A stretch of 64,000 bases of DNA from Desulfovibrio aminophilus DSM 12254 (GCF_000422565.1 NZ_AUMA01000016.1:1-64000), one strand, 5' to 3'; numbered from the stretch's first letter, positions 18,478 through 26,562 are shown. Numbers and translations: made by a program. The notes: a model not told the origin generated them from the sequence alone.

Positions 18478-19980
18478 TCAGTTCGTTTTTCCGGCGGCCT
18501 CGGCCCGCAGCCGGAAGCGCTGAATCTTGCCGGTGGGAGTCTTGGGCAGATCCCGGCGGAACTCCACGCGCACCGGGCACATGTAGCCGGGGAGGAGTTT
18601 CGCCGCGTGGGCCCGCAGCTCCCGGACCAGGGCCGGCCCCGGCTCGGTCCCGGCGACCGGCACCACGAAGGCGCACGGCCGGTCCAGACCCTCCACCTTG
18701 CAGGCAGCCACGGCGCACTCGTGCACGGCCGGGTGCCGTCGCAGGGCGTCCTCCACGCGCATGGGGGCCACCCAGTGGGCCCCGGCCTTGATCATGTCGT
18801 CGCTGCGGCCCTGGTGCGAATAATAGCCGTCCGCGTCGCGGACATAGACGTCGCCGGTGTGCAGCCAGCCGTCCGGGAGCATGGTCTCCCGGGTCTTGTC
18901 CGGCCGGTTCCAGTAGTACGGCGCGATGCCCGGGCCGCGCACGAGCAGGTCTCCGGCCTGGCCCGGAGGGAGATCCCGGCCATCCTGATCCACTATGCGC
19001 GCCTCGTAGCCCGGCACGGGCAGACCCGAGGTGCCCGGCCGCGCGCTCCCCGGCCGATTGGAAAGGAACACGTTGCAGGCCTCGGTGGAGCCGATGCCGT
19101 CCACAAGGTCCAGCCCGGCGGCCCGACGCCACTCCTCGAAGAGCGCCGCCGGCAAGGCCTCGCCCGCCGAGAAGCAGACCTTGAGCGAGGAAAGGTCCAT
19201 GCCCGGCTCCAGGGCCCGGAGCATGAGGTTGTAGAGCGTGGGCACGCAAAAGAAATGCGTGGGCCGGAAGGAGCCTATGGCCTCGAACAGTTCGTAGGGT
19301 CCGGGCTTGTCCGGAAAGAGCAGGGCCGTGGCGCCCACGGAGAGGTTGATGAGCAGGGAGCTTTCCAGGCCGTAGGCGAAATAGAGTTTGCTGGCCGAGA
19401 AGATGCGGCTGTTCTCGTCCAACCCGAGGATGGGGCGGCCCCAGGTCTCGGCGGGCACGAAGCAGTCGCCCTGGCGGTGGGGGACTCCCTTGGGACGCCC
19501 CGTGGAGCCGGAGCTGAAGAGCATGAAGGCCAGGTCGTCGGCGGCCCGGGGCACGGCCTGGAAGCTGTCCGGCAGTCCGGCCAGATCCGGACCGGTGCGG
19601 GCGCAGGGGATCAGACGGTCCCCGGCGGCGGAGGCGGCCGGGTGTTCCGGGTCGGCGCAGACAAGCCGCGCGCCGCAGTCCTCCAGGATCGGGACGTACT
19701 CCTCGGCGGTCAGGGTCGTGTTCATGGCCGTGGCCACGCCGCCCGCCAGGATCGTGCCCAGGAAGGCCGTGACGAAGGCCGGGGAGTCCTCCAGGGCCAG
19801 GGCCACCCGGTCGCCGGGAACGACCCCGCGCGTCGTCAGGAGATGGGCCATGCGCGCCGCATCGCGGGCCAGGCTGCGGTAGGACGGTTCTTTCGCGCCG
19901 AAGACATAGGCCGTCTTGTCCGGGCGGACCTCCAGGTTGCGGGCCAGCAGAGCGGCCGCCGCGTTGCCGTCGTGGGTCAT
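18478..19980 (-). CDS. Benzoate-CoA ligase-like acyl-AMP ligase
   Basis: A 500-residue ANL-superfamily enzyme. The P-loop motif is 'FSSGSTGRPKGVPHR', and other core motifs are 'GIGSTEACNVFLSNRPG', 'LHTGDVYVRDADGYYSHQGRSDDMIKAG' (in part) and the catalytic lysine in 'PTGKIQRFRLR'. Overall it resembles the benzoate/4-hydroxybenzoate-CoA ligase group. With a carrier-protein gene 15 bases downstream it may load the carrier rather than CoA. It is the first gene of the six-gene operon, and GGGGGAAG precedes the ATG. Confidence 0.88.
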   Translation of the reverse strand: MTHDGNAAAALLARNLEVRPDKTAYVFGAKEPSYRSLARDAARMAHLLTTRGVVPGDRVALALEDSPAFVTAFLGTILAGGVATAMNTTLTAEEYVPILEDCGARLVCADPEHPAASAAGDRLIPCARTGPDLAGLPDSFQAVPRAADDLAFMLFSSGSTGRPKGVPHRQGDCFVPAETWGRPILGLDENSRIFSASKLYFAYGLESSLLINLSVGATALLFPDKPGPYELFEAIGSFRPTHFFCVPTLYNLMLRALEPGMDLSSLKVCFSAGEALPAALFEEWRRAAGLDLVDGIGSTEACNVFLSNRPGSARPGTSGLPVPGYEARIVDQDGRDLPPGQAGDLLVRGPGIAPYYWNRPDKTRETMLPDGWLHTGDVYVRDADGYYSHQGRSDDMIKAGAHWVAPMRVEDALRRHPAVHECAVAACKVEGLDRPCAFVVPVAGTEPGPALVRELRAHAAKLLPGYMCPVRVEFRRDLPKTPTGKIQRFRLRAEAAGKTN

Positions 19981-20074
19981 GCTTCCCCCTGGGCCTCGGA
20001 TGTGCTCCGAAGCGCTTCGATTTTTTATCAGGAGGGCCGGAGCAAGTCCATGCCGAAGGCGGAACGACGAAACG

Positions 20075-20114
20075 GATTCGGCCCCGGGGTTCCCGCAAAC
20101 CCCGGGGCCGAATC
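20075..20114. terminator. Strong perfect hairpin downstream of the 68-residue gene
   Basis: Two 17-nt arms (20075-20091 and 20098-20114) are perfectly complementary around a 6-base loop. No T-run follows on either strand. It separates the 68-residue gene from the ligase operon on the minus strand and probably limits read-through or protects the 3' end. Confidence 0.6.
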
Positions 20115-20146
20115 TGGAATTGCAGCCCGGAAGGAGGCCGGGCCGG

Positions 20147-20353
20147 TCAGCAGTCGTGGAAATCCTTGTTGATGTAGAAACAAAGGTCGAACAGGTTGTT
20201 CACCATGTCGTCCACGGGATCGTCCTGACGCATGAGCCCGTAGAGCGATTTGTTGATGATCTTCGAAAAAAGCAGCCCGATGAGCTGTTCATCGTACATG
20301 GTCCAGTATTTGCTCCCCGAGGGGAACTTCTTGACGAATCCCTGGTAGTACAC
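20147..20353 (-). CDS. Small orphan protein, function unknown
   Basis: A 68-residue protein, aromatic-rich ('MYYQGFVKKFPSGSKYWTMYDEQ') and lower in GC than its neighbours. The GTG start is preceded by GGGAGAGG, a convincing ribosome binding site, and a strong hairpin follows the gene. No motif or membrane segment is recognised. It lies divergent from phoB across a 304-bp gap. The good start context and the terminator-like hairpin argue that it is a real gene. Confidence 0.55.
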   Translation of the reverse strand: MYYQGFVKKFPSGSKYWTMYDEQLIGLLFSKIINKSLYGLMRQDDPVDDMVNNLFDLCFYINKDFHDC

Positions 20354-20657
20354 GGCACCTCTCCCTGGTTCCAGGCTTCCGATCCATGTGAAGCCGCACG
20401 CTGTTGCCCATCTTATCGACCGTTCACCAGGGCACTTTATACGGGTGGGCGCAATTTCCGGGACTCCTCGGCCGTATTGCCTTCCCGGCCGGACGACCGT
20501 ATCAGGGGGATGGCGCTCCCGCCCCCCATGTCACGAATCGGTGACGGGAAGACGGCGGATCTCACGCGAATGTCACACCGGCGGCTTTATCCGGCCCGTG
20601 TTTCGGGATAATGACGTTTGTCAGGCGGCCCTGGCGGCCGCAAGAAGGAGATCGCCC
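20354..20657. other. Intergenic region between the small orphan and phoB
   Basis: No gene is seen in these 304 bases. They contain an imperfect inverted repeat TGTCAC-N6-GTGACG (20529-20546) and two more TGTCA elements at 20571 and 20619. The spacing (42 and 48 bases) does not match the 11-bp direct repeats of a Pho box, so regulator identity is open. AAGGAG at the end is the phoB ribosome binding site. Confidence 0.4.
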
Positions 20658-21344
20658 GTGTCGGACGCCACAATCCTCATCATCGAAGACAACGAGGACA
20701 CACGCGAGCTGTTGAAGTACAACCTCGCCGCCGCCGGCTACAAGACGGTTTCGGCGGCGGACGGCCACGAAGGCCTGGAGTCGGCCCGCGCCACCCTGCC
20801 CGACCTCGTTCTCCTGGACCTCATGCTGCCCGGAATGGACGGCCTGGAGGTCTGCCGTCGACTCAAGCAGAATCAGGAAACCGCGCGCATCCCGGTGATC
20901 ATGCTCACGGCCCGGGGCGAGGAGGTGGACCGCATCGTCGGCCTGGAACTGGGGGCCGACGACTATGTGGTCAAGCCCTTCAGCCCGCGCGAACTGTCCC
21001 TGCGCATCAAGGCCGTGCTGCGACGCACCCCGGGCGAGGACGGCGGCTCCGACGAACTCTGGGAGGAGGACGGCCTGCGCGTGGACTTCGGCGCGCACAC
21101 CGTGGACATCCGCGACGACCGCGTGCCGCTCACGGCCACGGAGTTCAAGCTCCTCTCCGAGCTCATCCGAGGCAGGGGCAAGGTCCAGACCCGCGACCAT
21201 CTCCTGGACATGGTCTGGGATACCCACTTCGAGGGCTACTCGCGCACCGTGGACACCCACATCCGCCGCCTGCGCCAGAAGCTCGGCGACTTCGCGGACT
21301 GGATCGAGACCGTTCGCGGCGTGGGCTATCGCTTCAAGAGCTGA
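20658..21344 (+). CDS. phoB: PhoB/OmpR-family response regulator
   Basis: A 228-residue two-domain regulator. The receiver has the acidic pair at 10-11, phospho-acceptor Asp54 in 'LLDLMLPGMDG', and Lys in 'VVKPF'. The C-terminal winged helix ends in 'RTVDTHIRRLRQKLG' and 'IETVRGVGYRF'. GTG at 20658 has AAGGAG seven bases upstream. It is followed after five bases by a cognate kinase. PhoB is the best family match, but no pst or phoU gene is present, so control of phosphate genes is inferred only. Confidence 0.9.
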   Translation: MSDATILIIEDNEDTRELLKYNLAAAGYKTVSAADGHEGLESARATLPDLVLLDLMLPGMDGLEVCRRLKQNQETARIPVIMLTARGEEVDRIVGLELGADDYVVKPFSPRELSLRIKAVLRRTPGEDGGSDELWEEDGLRVDFGAHTVDIRDDRVPLTATEFKLLSELIRGRGKVQTRDHLLDMVWDTHFEGYSRTVDTHIRRLRQKLGDFADWIETVRGVGYRFKS

Positions 21345-21349
21345 CCGCC

Positions 21350-22714
21350 ATGAGCGCCGCCCGGCCCACGCTCGCCCTGCGCCTCGGCGCGGCCCTCTGG
21401 ACCGCCATGCTGGCCGGGGCGGTCGCCGGAATTCTGCTTCCGCACCCACCACTCCTGCCGTCGGCGATCCTCGTCGCCCTGCTGTTTCCCGCCGCCCTGT
21501 TCCTGGCCGGACTGCTCCTGCGCCCCCTGCGCGCCCAGGTCGCGATCCTGGCACGCGGCCTTGACCGTCTCGGAACCGGGGGCCCGGAACCGGAACTCCC
21601 CGTGCTGCCCGAGTTGCGGGAAATGGCCGCGGCCCTGCCACGGGCCGAAAGACGGATGGCGGACGATCTGCGCGCGGCCGAGGCCCGCCGTGAACGGCTG
21701 CAAGCCGTGCTCAACGGCATGCCCGGGGGGGTTCTGGTCCTGGACGGCGAGGGCCGGGTGCGGAGCATGAACCGCGTACTGGAGGCCATGTTGCCCGGAG
21801 CCAAGGAACGGCCGGGGCGAAGTCTGTTGGAGATACTGCCCCAACCCGAGTTGTCCGACGCCTGCGCTGAACTCCTTCGCGCCGCGGGGCCGATCTCGAC
21901 CAGCCTGACCATGACACAGGACGACGGACGCGTCCTGACGGTGAACATGGTCCGCCCGCCGGAGGCCGGACCGGGGCTCGGCGCGGTCCTGGTCTTCCAC
22001 GACGTGAGCGAGATCAAGCGGCTGGAGGCCGTGCGCCGGGACTTCGCGGCCAACGTCAGCCATGAGTTGCGTACGCCGCTCACGGCCATCAAGGGCTATG
22101 CCGAGACGCTCCTCACCGGGGATCCCCCACCGGACGTCGCGCGACGCTTCCTGGAGGTCGTCCTGCGCAACGCCGACCACATGGCCAAGATGGTCGAGGA
22201 TCTGCTCTCGCTTTCGCGCATCGAGGCGGGCAAGGACGCCGGTCGGCGCGACTCCTTGCACGCCCGGGATTCGTTGCGCCGGGCCTGGGATGCGGTGGAA
22301 CCTCTGGCTCGGCGCAAGGGCTTGGACCTGACCGACGCCCTGCCTGACGACCTGCCGCCCGTGCTGGGTGACCCCGAGCACGTCACGCGAATCTTCCGCA
22401 ACCTGCTGGAAAACGCCGTGAAATTCGGACCGGAGTACCGGCCCGTGACCGTCTCGGCCCGCGAGGCGGGGGAATTCGTGGAGTTCGAGGTGCGCGACGA
22501 GGGCCCGGGCATCCCCAAGAAGGATCTGTCCCGGGTTTTCGAACGCTTCTACAGCGTACAGAAACACCGCCGCAACGAGCACGGCAGCACCGGGCTCGGG
22601 CTGGCCATCTGCCGCCACACCCTGAAGAGCATGGGCGGCGACATCCGGGTGGAGAGCCCTCCCCCGGGCGCGGCGGGCGGCACGTCCTTCTTCTTCACCC
22701 TGCCCCGGGCCTGA
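21350..22714 (+). CDS. phoR: PhoR-type sensor histidine kinase
   Basis: A 454-residue kinase. Two N-terminal helices lie at about 10-60, followed by a HAMP-like/linker region, a PAS domain (about 115-220, 'LNGMPGGVLVLDGEGRV'), H-box 'FAANVSHELRTPLTAIKGY', and HATPase motifs 'RNLLENAVKFGP', 'VRDEGPGIP' and 'GSTGLGLAI'. The periplasmic loop is very short, as in PhoR. ATG at 21350 lies five bases after the phoB stop. Confidence 0.9.
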   Translation: MSAARPTLALRLGAALWTAMLAGAVAGILLPHPPLLPSAILVALLFPAALFLAGLLLRPLRAQVAILARGLDRLGTGGPEPELPVLPELREMAAALPRAERRMADDLRAAEARRERLQAVLNGMPGGVLVLDGEGRVRSMNRVLEAMLPGAKERPGRSLLEILPQPELSDACAELLRAAGPISTSLTMTQDDGRVLTVNMVRPPEAGPGLGAVLVFHDVSEIKRLEAVRRDFAANVSHELRTPLTAIKGYAETLLTGDPPPDVARRFLEVVLRNADHMAKMVEDLLSLSRIEAGKDAGRRDSLHARDSLRRAWDAVEPLARRKGLDLTDALPDDLPPVLGDPEHVTRIFRNLLENAVKFGPEYRPVTVSAREAGEFVEFEVRDEGPGIPKKDLSRVFERFYSVQKHRRNEHGSTGLGLAICRHTLKSMGGDIRVESPPPGAAGGTSFFFTLPRA

Positions 22715-22757
22715 AAAAACGAAAACGCGCCGGAAACCACCACGGTTCCCGGACGCG
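22714..22757 (-). terminator. Rho-independent terminator of rex
   Basis: On the minus strand a GC-rich stem (arms 22757-22744 and 22738-22726, one mismatch and one bulge) is followed by TTTTCGTTTTTT. It ends the rex transcript and abuts the phoR stop. Confidence 0.75.
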
Positions 22758-22780
22758 ACGATCCGCGAGGCCCGAAAGGG

Positions 22781-23413
22781 CTACTTTTCGTTCAGCTTGA
22801 TTTCGAAGGCCACGGCGTAGAGATGGTGGAAGAAATCCACGTACTCCACGGGAATGTGGTCCGGCACCTGAATGCGCGAAGGCGCGTAGTTGATGATGCC
22901 CTTGATGCCGCCGTCCACCAAGTAGTTGGCGGCGCGCTGGGCCCGCTCCGGTGGAGTGGTGATGATGCCGATCTCCAGGCCGTATTCGCGGATTTTCTCC
23001 TTGGTCTTGCGGGTGCAGATGACTTCCAGTCCCTCCACCAGCTCACCGATCTTGTAGGGGTCGCAGTCGAAGGCCACCTTGATGGCGAAGCCCTTGCGGC
23101 TGAATTCGCGGTGGCGCAGCAGCGCTCGGCCCAGATTGCCCACCCCCACCAGGGCGCAGTTCCAGATGCGGTCGATGCCCAGGGACTGCTTGATGGAGGT
23201 GATGAGTTCCTGCACGTAGTAGCCCACGCCGCGCACCCCGAACTCGCCGAAGTAAGCAAGATCCTTGCGGATCTGTGACGAGTTCACGGAGCAGGCCTGA
23301 GCCAGGGCCTCGGACGAGATGATTTCCACGCCGTCGTGCTTCAGGTTTTCCAGCACCTGAATGTAAACGGCTAGGCGGCCAATGGTGGCCTTGGGGATGT
23401 GTTCGCTTTTCAC
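22781..23413 (-). CDS. rex: Redox-sensing transcriptional repressor Rex
   Basis: A 210-residue Rex protein. The N-terminal winged helix (about 1-80) includes 'SSQIRKDLAYFGEFGVRGVGY'. The Rossmann domain has 'GVGNLGRALL', and the C-terminal swapped helix includes 'FHHLYAVAFE'. Rex senses the NADH/NAD+ ratio and represses energy-metabolism genes. It lies directly downstream of the Fo genes on the same strand, separated by a hairpin, and candidate Rex sites precede both atpZ and rex. Confidence 0.96.
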   Translation of the reverse strand: MKSEHIPKATIGRLAVYIQVLENLKHDGVEIISSEALAQACSVNSSQIRKDLAYFGEFGVRGVGYYVQELITSIKQSLGIDRIWNCALVGVGNLGRALLRHREFSRKGFAIKVAFDCDPYKIGELVEGLEVICTRKTKEKIREYGLEIGIITTPPERAQRAANYLVDGGIKGIINYAPSRIQVPDHIPVEYVDFFHHLYAVAFEIKLNEK

Positions 23414-23432
23414 GTGCCGCGGATGTCCGGAG

Positions 23433-23452
23433 TTATGTGAATTTTAGGACAA
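23433..23452 (-). promoter_or_regulatory. Weak candidate Rex operator upstream of rex
   Basis: On the minus strand TTGTCCTAAAATTCACATAA keeps the right half-site TTCACA and the first four bases of the left half-site TTGTGAA. It lies 20 bases before the rex start. The match is partial, so autoregulation is only suggested. Confidence 0.25.
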
Positions 23453-23464
23453 GGCCTGGGGCGA

Positions 23465-23492
23465 AAGGGGGGAGGCGCGAACCTCCCCCCTT
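23465..23492. terminator. Hairpin between atpE and rex
   Basis: The perfect 11-bp stem AAGGGGGGAGG / CCTCCCCCCTT has a 6-base loop. There is no long T-run. It may partly terminate or process the atp transcript before rex. Confidence 0.5.
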
Positions 23493-23504
23493 GAGATGCG
23501 GATA

Positions 23505-23828
23505 CTAGGCGCCCAGGGGCTTCACGAAGAGCAGGATCAGGTTCACGACCAGGGCGTAAATGGCCAGGGACTCGATGAAGGCCAGACCGAGGATGAGCAT
23601 GACCTGGATCTTGCCGCTGGCCTCGGGGTTGCGGGCGGTGCCTTCGCAGGCGCCCTTCAGGCCCAGGCCCTGACCGATGCCGCAGAGACCGGCGGCGAAG
23701 CCCATGCCGCAGGCAGTGGCCCAAGCGGCCACGGGGCCGACGGCGGGAGCGCCGTCAGCGGCGAAGGCCAGACCGGCGGACAGAACCATGGCCAGGGTGC
23801 TCAGAACGATGGTCGTCACTTTACGCAT
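23505..23828 (-). CDS. atpE: F0F1 ATP synthase subunit c
   Basis: A 107-residue proteolipid. A signal-like N-terminal helix ('[20 protein letters not shown]') precedes the usual two-helix hairpin. Helix 1 contains '[14 protein letters not shown]', the loop is 'ARNPEASG', and helix 2 carries the ion-binding Glu in '[10 protein letters not shown]'. Gln in helix 1 plus Glu-Ser and a following Tyr in helix 2 match most of the Na+-binding signature of known Na+ c-rings, except Leu where Thr is usual. ATG at 23828 follows GGAGG. Confidence 0.93.
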   Translation of the reverse strand: MRKVTTIVLSTLAMVLSAGLAFAADGAPAVGPVAAWATACGMGFAAGLCGIGQGLGLKGACEGTARNPEASGKIQVMLILGLAFIESLAIYALVVNLILLFVKPLGA

Positions 23829-23881
23829 GAGAGTTTCCTCCAAACAGTTATTGTTTCGGCCGAAAGGCCATTTCCCCCAAT

Positions 23882-24571
23882 CTAGTGCGCGTGATCCATG
23901 GATCCCTTCAGGTAGATGGTCGCCAGCATGAAGAAGATGAAAGCCTGAATGGTCTTGCCCAGGATGAACAGGAAGTACATGGGCAGGGTGCCGACCACCG
24001 GAGCCAGGGTGAAGAGAAGCACGAGCACGATTTCCTCACCGCGGATGTTGCCGAAGAGTCGCAGAGTGAGCGACAGCGGCCGGGCGAGGTGGCTGACGAT
24101 CTCGAGCACGAGCATGAGCGGGGCCAGGAAGGCCACCGGGCCCATGAAGTGTTTGATGTAGCCGAAGCCCCATTTCTTGATGCCGATATAGTGGTAGTAA
24201 AGGAAGACGAAAATGGCCATGGCGGCGTTGGTGTTGACGTTCGCCGTGGGAGCGTCGCACCCCGGAATGAGGCCGAGGTAGTTCATGGTCAGGATGAAGA
24301 CGAAGATCGTGATGAGCACGGGGAAGACCTTGCGGCCGCCCTCGCCGAGGTTGGCGACCACGAAGTCCTCCAACCCTCCGACGATGACCTCGAAGAGGTT
24401 CTGCAACCCCCCCGGCACTAGGCTCACCCGGCTGCGGATGAGCAGACCGCAGGTGAAGAGGATGGCCATGGCCAACCACGTGTACCAGACGTGAAGCGGA
24501 ATGGTCGTGCCCAGAGCCTTGTTCAGGATCTCCATGTACAAAAGCGGATGTGCCAATCCACCAGCAGCCAT
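23882..24571 (-). CDS. atpB: F0F1 ATP synthase subunit a
   Basis: A 229-residue membrane subunit with the essential Arg in '[14 protein letters not shown]', plus '[19 protein letters not shown]' and the C-terminal '[20 protein letters not shown]'. It forms the ion half-channels beside the c-ring. It lies between atpI and atpE; the F1 and b-subunit genes are not in this window, as is usual when Fo genes are split off in deltaproteobacteria. Confidence 0.97.
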   Translation of the reverse strand: MAAGGLAHPLLYMEILNKALGTTIPLHVWYTWLAMAILFTCGLLIRSRVSLVPGGLQNLFEVIVGGLEDFVVANLGEGGRKVFPVLITIFVFILTMNYLGLIPGCDAPTANVNTNAAMAIFVFLYYHYIGIKKWGFGYIKHFMGPVAFLAPLMLVLEIVSHLARPLSLTLRLFGNIRGEEIVLVLLFTLAPVVGTLPMYFLFILGKTIQAFIFFMLATIYLKGSMDHAH

Positions 24572-24576
24572 ACTCC

Positions 24577-24990
24577 CTACGCCTCCTTCGCTTTCTGCCC
24601 CATGCCCGTGACGCCCCAGATGACGGCGCCCGCGATCACGGTGGATAGTCCCGTCAAAAGCCCGCCCACAGGCGCCTCAAGCCAGCCCACCAGGACCGCC
24701 AGACACACGCCCGTCAGGATGAACCGTCCGTAAAACCGCAGCACAAGGGCAGTCGCCCCCCCCTTGCGCACAAACATCAACGCCTTCGCCGCCTTGGCCA
24801 GATGCCAGAAGTTGAAAAGCATCAGGCCCGCTCCGGCGGCGCAGGAAAACCCCCAAGCTGAAAACCCCGTGACCACCAGCGCCGCGACCGAAACGGCCAG
24901 GGCCGTGAGGATCACGATTCGCACGAGCCGCCGAGTGCCGGGGTTGTCGAACCCCCGGGCGGCCAGGGCGCGGTCAAGACGCCGGATCAT
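24577..24990 (-). CDS. atpI: ATP synthase subunit I (AtpI)
   Basis: A 137-residue, four-helix membrane protein of the ATP-synt_I family. It is short, hydrophobic, and lies before atpB as expected. AtpI assists c-ring assembly. Its ATG overlaps the atpZ stop as ATGA (24987-24990), so the two are translationally coupled. Confidence 0.85.
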   Translation of the reverse strand: MIRRLDRALAARGFDNPGTRRLVRIVILTALAVSVAALVVTGFSAWGFSCAAGAGLMLFNFWHLAKAAKALMFVRKGGATALVLRFYGRFILTGVCLAVLVGWLEAPVGGLLTGLSTVIAGAVIWGVTGMGQKAKEA

Positions 24991-25247
24991 GGCTTGCGCT
25001 CCCCGCCGCCCTCGCGCTCGCGTCTCTCATTCTCCTGCATCCTCTGGGCATCCCGGTACACGTTCATGAACCCGGCGACAATACCCAAGATGAGAAAGAT
25101 GAGCAGAAGCCACGGGTCGGTGCCCAGCCACCTGTCGAGGAGCCAACCGATGGCGAACCCGACGAAGGTGCCCGATACGAGGTGCAGCCCCATCGTGCCC
25201 GCCGTGGACAAGAGCCCCCCGGCGTCTTTCAGAAAATCAAGCTTCAA
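24987..25247 (-). CDS. atpZ: AtpZ/AtpQ-like ATP synthase accessory protein
   Basis: An 86-residue protein with two membrane helices ('GLHLVSGTFVGFAIGWLLD' and 'WLLLIFLILGIVAGFMNVY') and a charged C-terminal tail, the AtpZ/AtpQ form that precedes atpI in many atp operons. TTG at 25247 is preferred because GGTGGG lies upstream and the protein then starts 'MKLDFLKDAGG'. The frame is open to a TTG at 25301, which has no ribosome binding site. Confidence 0.75.
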   Translation of the reverse strand: MKLDFLKDAGGLLSTAGTMGLHLVSGTFVGFAIGWLLDRWLGTDPWLLLIFLILGIVAGFMNVYRDAQRMQENERREREGGGERKP

Positions 25248-25309
25248 AAGATCCCACCGTTCCTCGCGCCTTGGCCCGACGCTGGGCGGACCGTAACGCA
25301 AAACAACGG

Positions 25310-25328
25310 TTCGTGCAATCGTTCACAA
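25310..25328 (-). promoter_or_regulatory. Candidate Rex operator of the Fo operon
   Basis: On the minus strand TTGTGAACGATTGCACGAA matches the generic Rex consensus TTGTGAA-N4-TTCACAA at 7 of 7 left and 5 of 7 right half-site positions. It would overlap the early transcribed region, where a repressor could block initiation or elongation. Confidence 0.5.
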
Positions 25329-25336
25329 GTGCGGGC

Positions 25337-25366
25337 TTCGTACCACAGCCTCGCTTTTGCCGTCAA
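25337..25366 (-). promoter_or_regulatory. Candidate promoter of the Fo operon
   Basis: On the minus strand TTGACG (25366-25361), an 18-bp spacer and TACGAA (25342-25337) give a plausible sigma-70 promoter. It is directly followed by the Rex-like site at 25310-25328. Confidence 0.4.
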
Positions 25367-25440
25367 GGCGGTTGGCGAAAAAACCCCGTTTTCTCGGCTC
25401 ATCGGCATGAGGTCCGCTCAGGGGGGCATGGACGCGCTCA

Positions 25441-25468
25441 GGCCGGCCGGGCTCACGCCCGGCCGGCC
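25441..25468. terminator. GC-rich hairpin between the TauE operon and the Fo operon
   Basis: The perfect 12-bp stem GGCCGGCCGGGC / GCCCGGCCGGCC with loop TCAC lies 60 bases beyond the end of the 267-residue gene. No T-run follows, so the terminator call is tentative. Confidence 0.4.
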
Positions 25469-25528
25469 CTCGTGATGGAACGCCGCGTTCCAGGGCTCCC
25501 TCTTCCCCGAAACCCGGCTACGGAGAAT

Positions 25529-26332
25529 TCAGCAATGCGCGCCCCCCACGCTCACGAAGCAGTCCGGGCTCGCGCCTTCCAGCAGGCCCGCCTTGGCCAC
25601 GGCGGCGGTTGCGCGCACCTCGGTGACCGTGGCCGGGCCAAGGGTCCGCATGTCCGCCCCCAGAAGCTCCACTTCGGCACCGGGCGCCAGTCCGTGCCTG
25701 CTTCCCAGTCCGAATTCAAACTCCAGCCCCTCGGGCAGGCGCTTGAACTTGAAGACCTCGGCCATGCCCTCCTCCGCCAACCGTCGTTCCAGGGAAATGG
25801 AGAGCAGAAAGACCAGACCGAAGCAGGCCAGACCGAGGACGACCATGCCCCCGGCGAGAGGATAGGCCGTGACTCCGAGCAGACGTTCGGTGAAATAGGG
25901 CGAACCGGCCCGCAGGGCGGCCGCGTCCGAGTAGACCCGCACGGTGTAGCTCAGGGTGTTGATCTTGCCCGTGTCGTCGGGAGGAAAACTCAGAACCAGG
26001 GCATGATCTCCGGCGGCGAGGCCCGGTTCGGTCTCCACGGCCCCGGCGAAGAGTCGCCCGCCCATCATGTAGCCGGGCATGACCTGGTCCACGCGCAGCC
26101 GCACCCCGGGAGGGGCCGACTGCACGTAGACCTTGTCGGGCGAGTCCACGTACATGGGTACGTTGGCGGAGATGGGCAGGCTCTGCCCCGCGAGGCAGGG
26201 AAACACGCCCCTTTCCATCCGCAGTCCCGAAGTCAGGCCGTCCAGGGCGAAGAGCAGGGCCAGGGCCATGAGCAGGCCGCCGGCCAGCCCCACCCGCTTG
26301 CGCAACGCAAGCGTCCGAGCGGCCCGGCTCAT
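25529..26332 (-). CDS. Two-helix membrane protein of the TauE operon, function unknown
   Basis: A 267-residue protein with one N-terminal helix (about 14-33), an extracytoplasmic beta-rich region of about 120 residues, a second helix ('AGGMVVLGLACFGLVFLLSI', about 160-180) and a C-terminal cytoplasmic domain ending in '...GGAHC'. No family is recognised. It overlaps the preceding 77-residue gene by ATGA and is the last gene of the sigma-54 operon. The bitopic layout would suit a subunit linking the permease to an extracytoplasmic partner (inference). Confidence 0.65.
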   Translation of the reverse strand: MSRAARTLALRKRVGLAGGLLMALALLFALDGLTSGLRMERGVFPCLAGQSLPISANVPMYVDSPDKVYVQSAPPGVRLRVDQVMPGYMMGGRLFAGAVETEPGLAAGDHALVLSFPPDDTGKINTLSYTVRVYSDAAALRAGSPYFTERLLGVTAYPLAGGMVVLGLACFGLVFLLSISLERRLAEEGMAEVFKFKRLPEGLEFEFGLGSRHGLAPGAEVELLGADMRTLGPATVTEVRATAAVAKAGLLEGASPDCFVSVGGAHC

Positions 26333-26562
26333 TGTTCCGCCTGAGCCGGCTGCTTGCGGTCGCGCAGGACGCGTATGAGGATGATCGCCCCGACGATGGT
26401 CGGCAGAGCCAGAGGCAGGAACGCCTTCATGAACACCGGGGTCAGATCCCCGGGGTTCTTCGCGGCCACGGACATGGCGTAGCAGATTTCCGCGAGAACC
26501 AGGATGTCGGCCAGGATGACGATGATCTTTTGGCTCAACTTGAGGGAGTTGCGCTGTTCCAT
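26329..26562 (-). CDS. Small two-helix membrane protein
   Basis: A 77-residue protein with two hydrophobic helices ('IIVILADILVLAEICYAMSVA' in part, and 'FLPLALPTIVGAIILIRVL') and a basic, Gln-rich tail. It is translationally coupled to the next gene. It lies in the TauE operon and probably acts as a small subunit; no motif is recognised. Confidence 0.65.
   Translation of the reverse strand: MEQRNSLKLSQKIIVILADILVLAEICYAMSVAAKNPGDLTPVFMKAFLPLALPTIVGAIILIRVLRDRKQPAQAEQ

Noticed and set aside
20529-20624. Pho boxes upstream of phoB
   Set aside because: TGTCA elements are present, but their spacing is 42 and 48 bases, not the 11-bp direct repeat of a Pho box. They are kept only as an unassigned inverted repeat.
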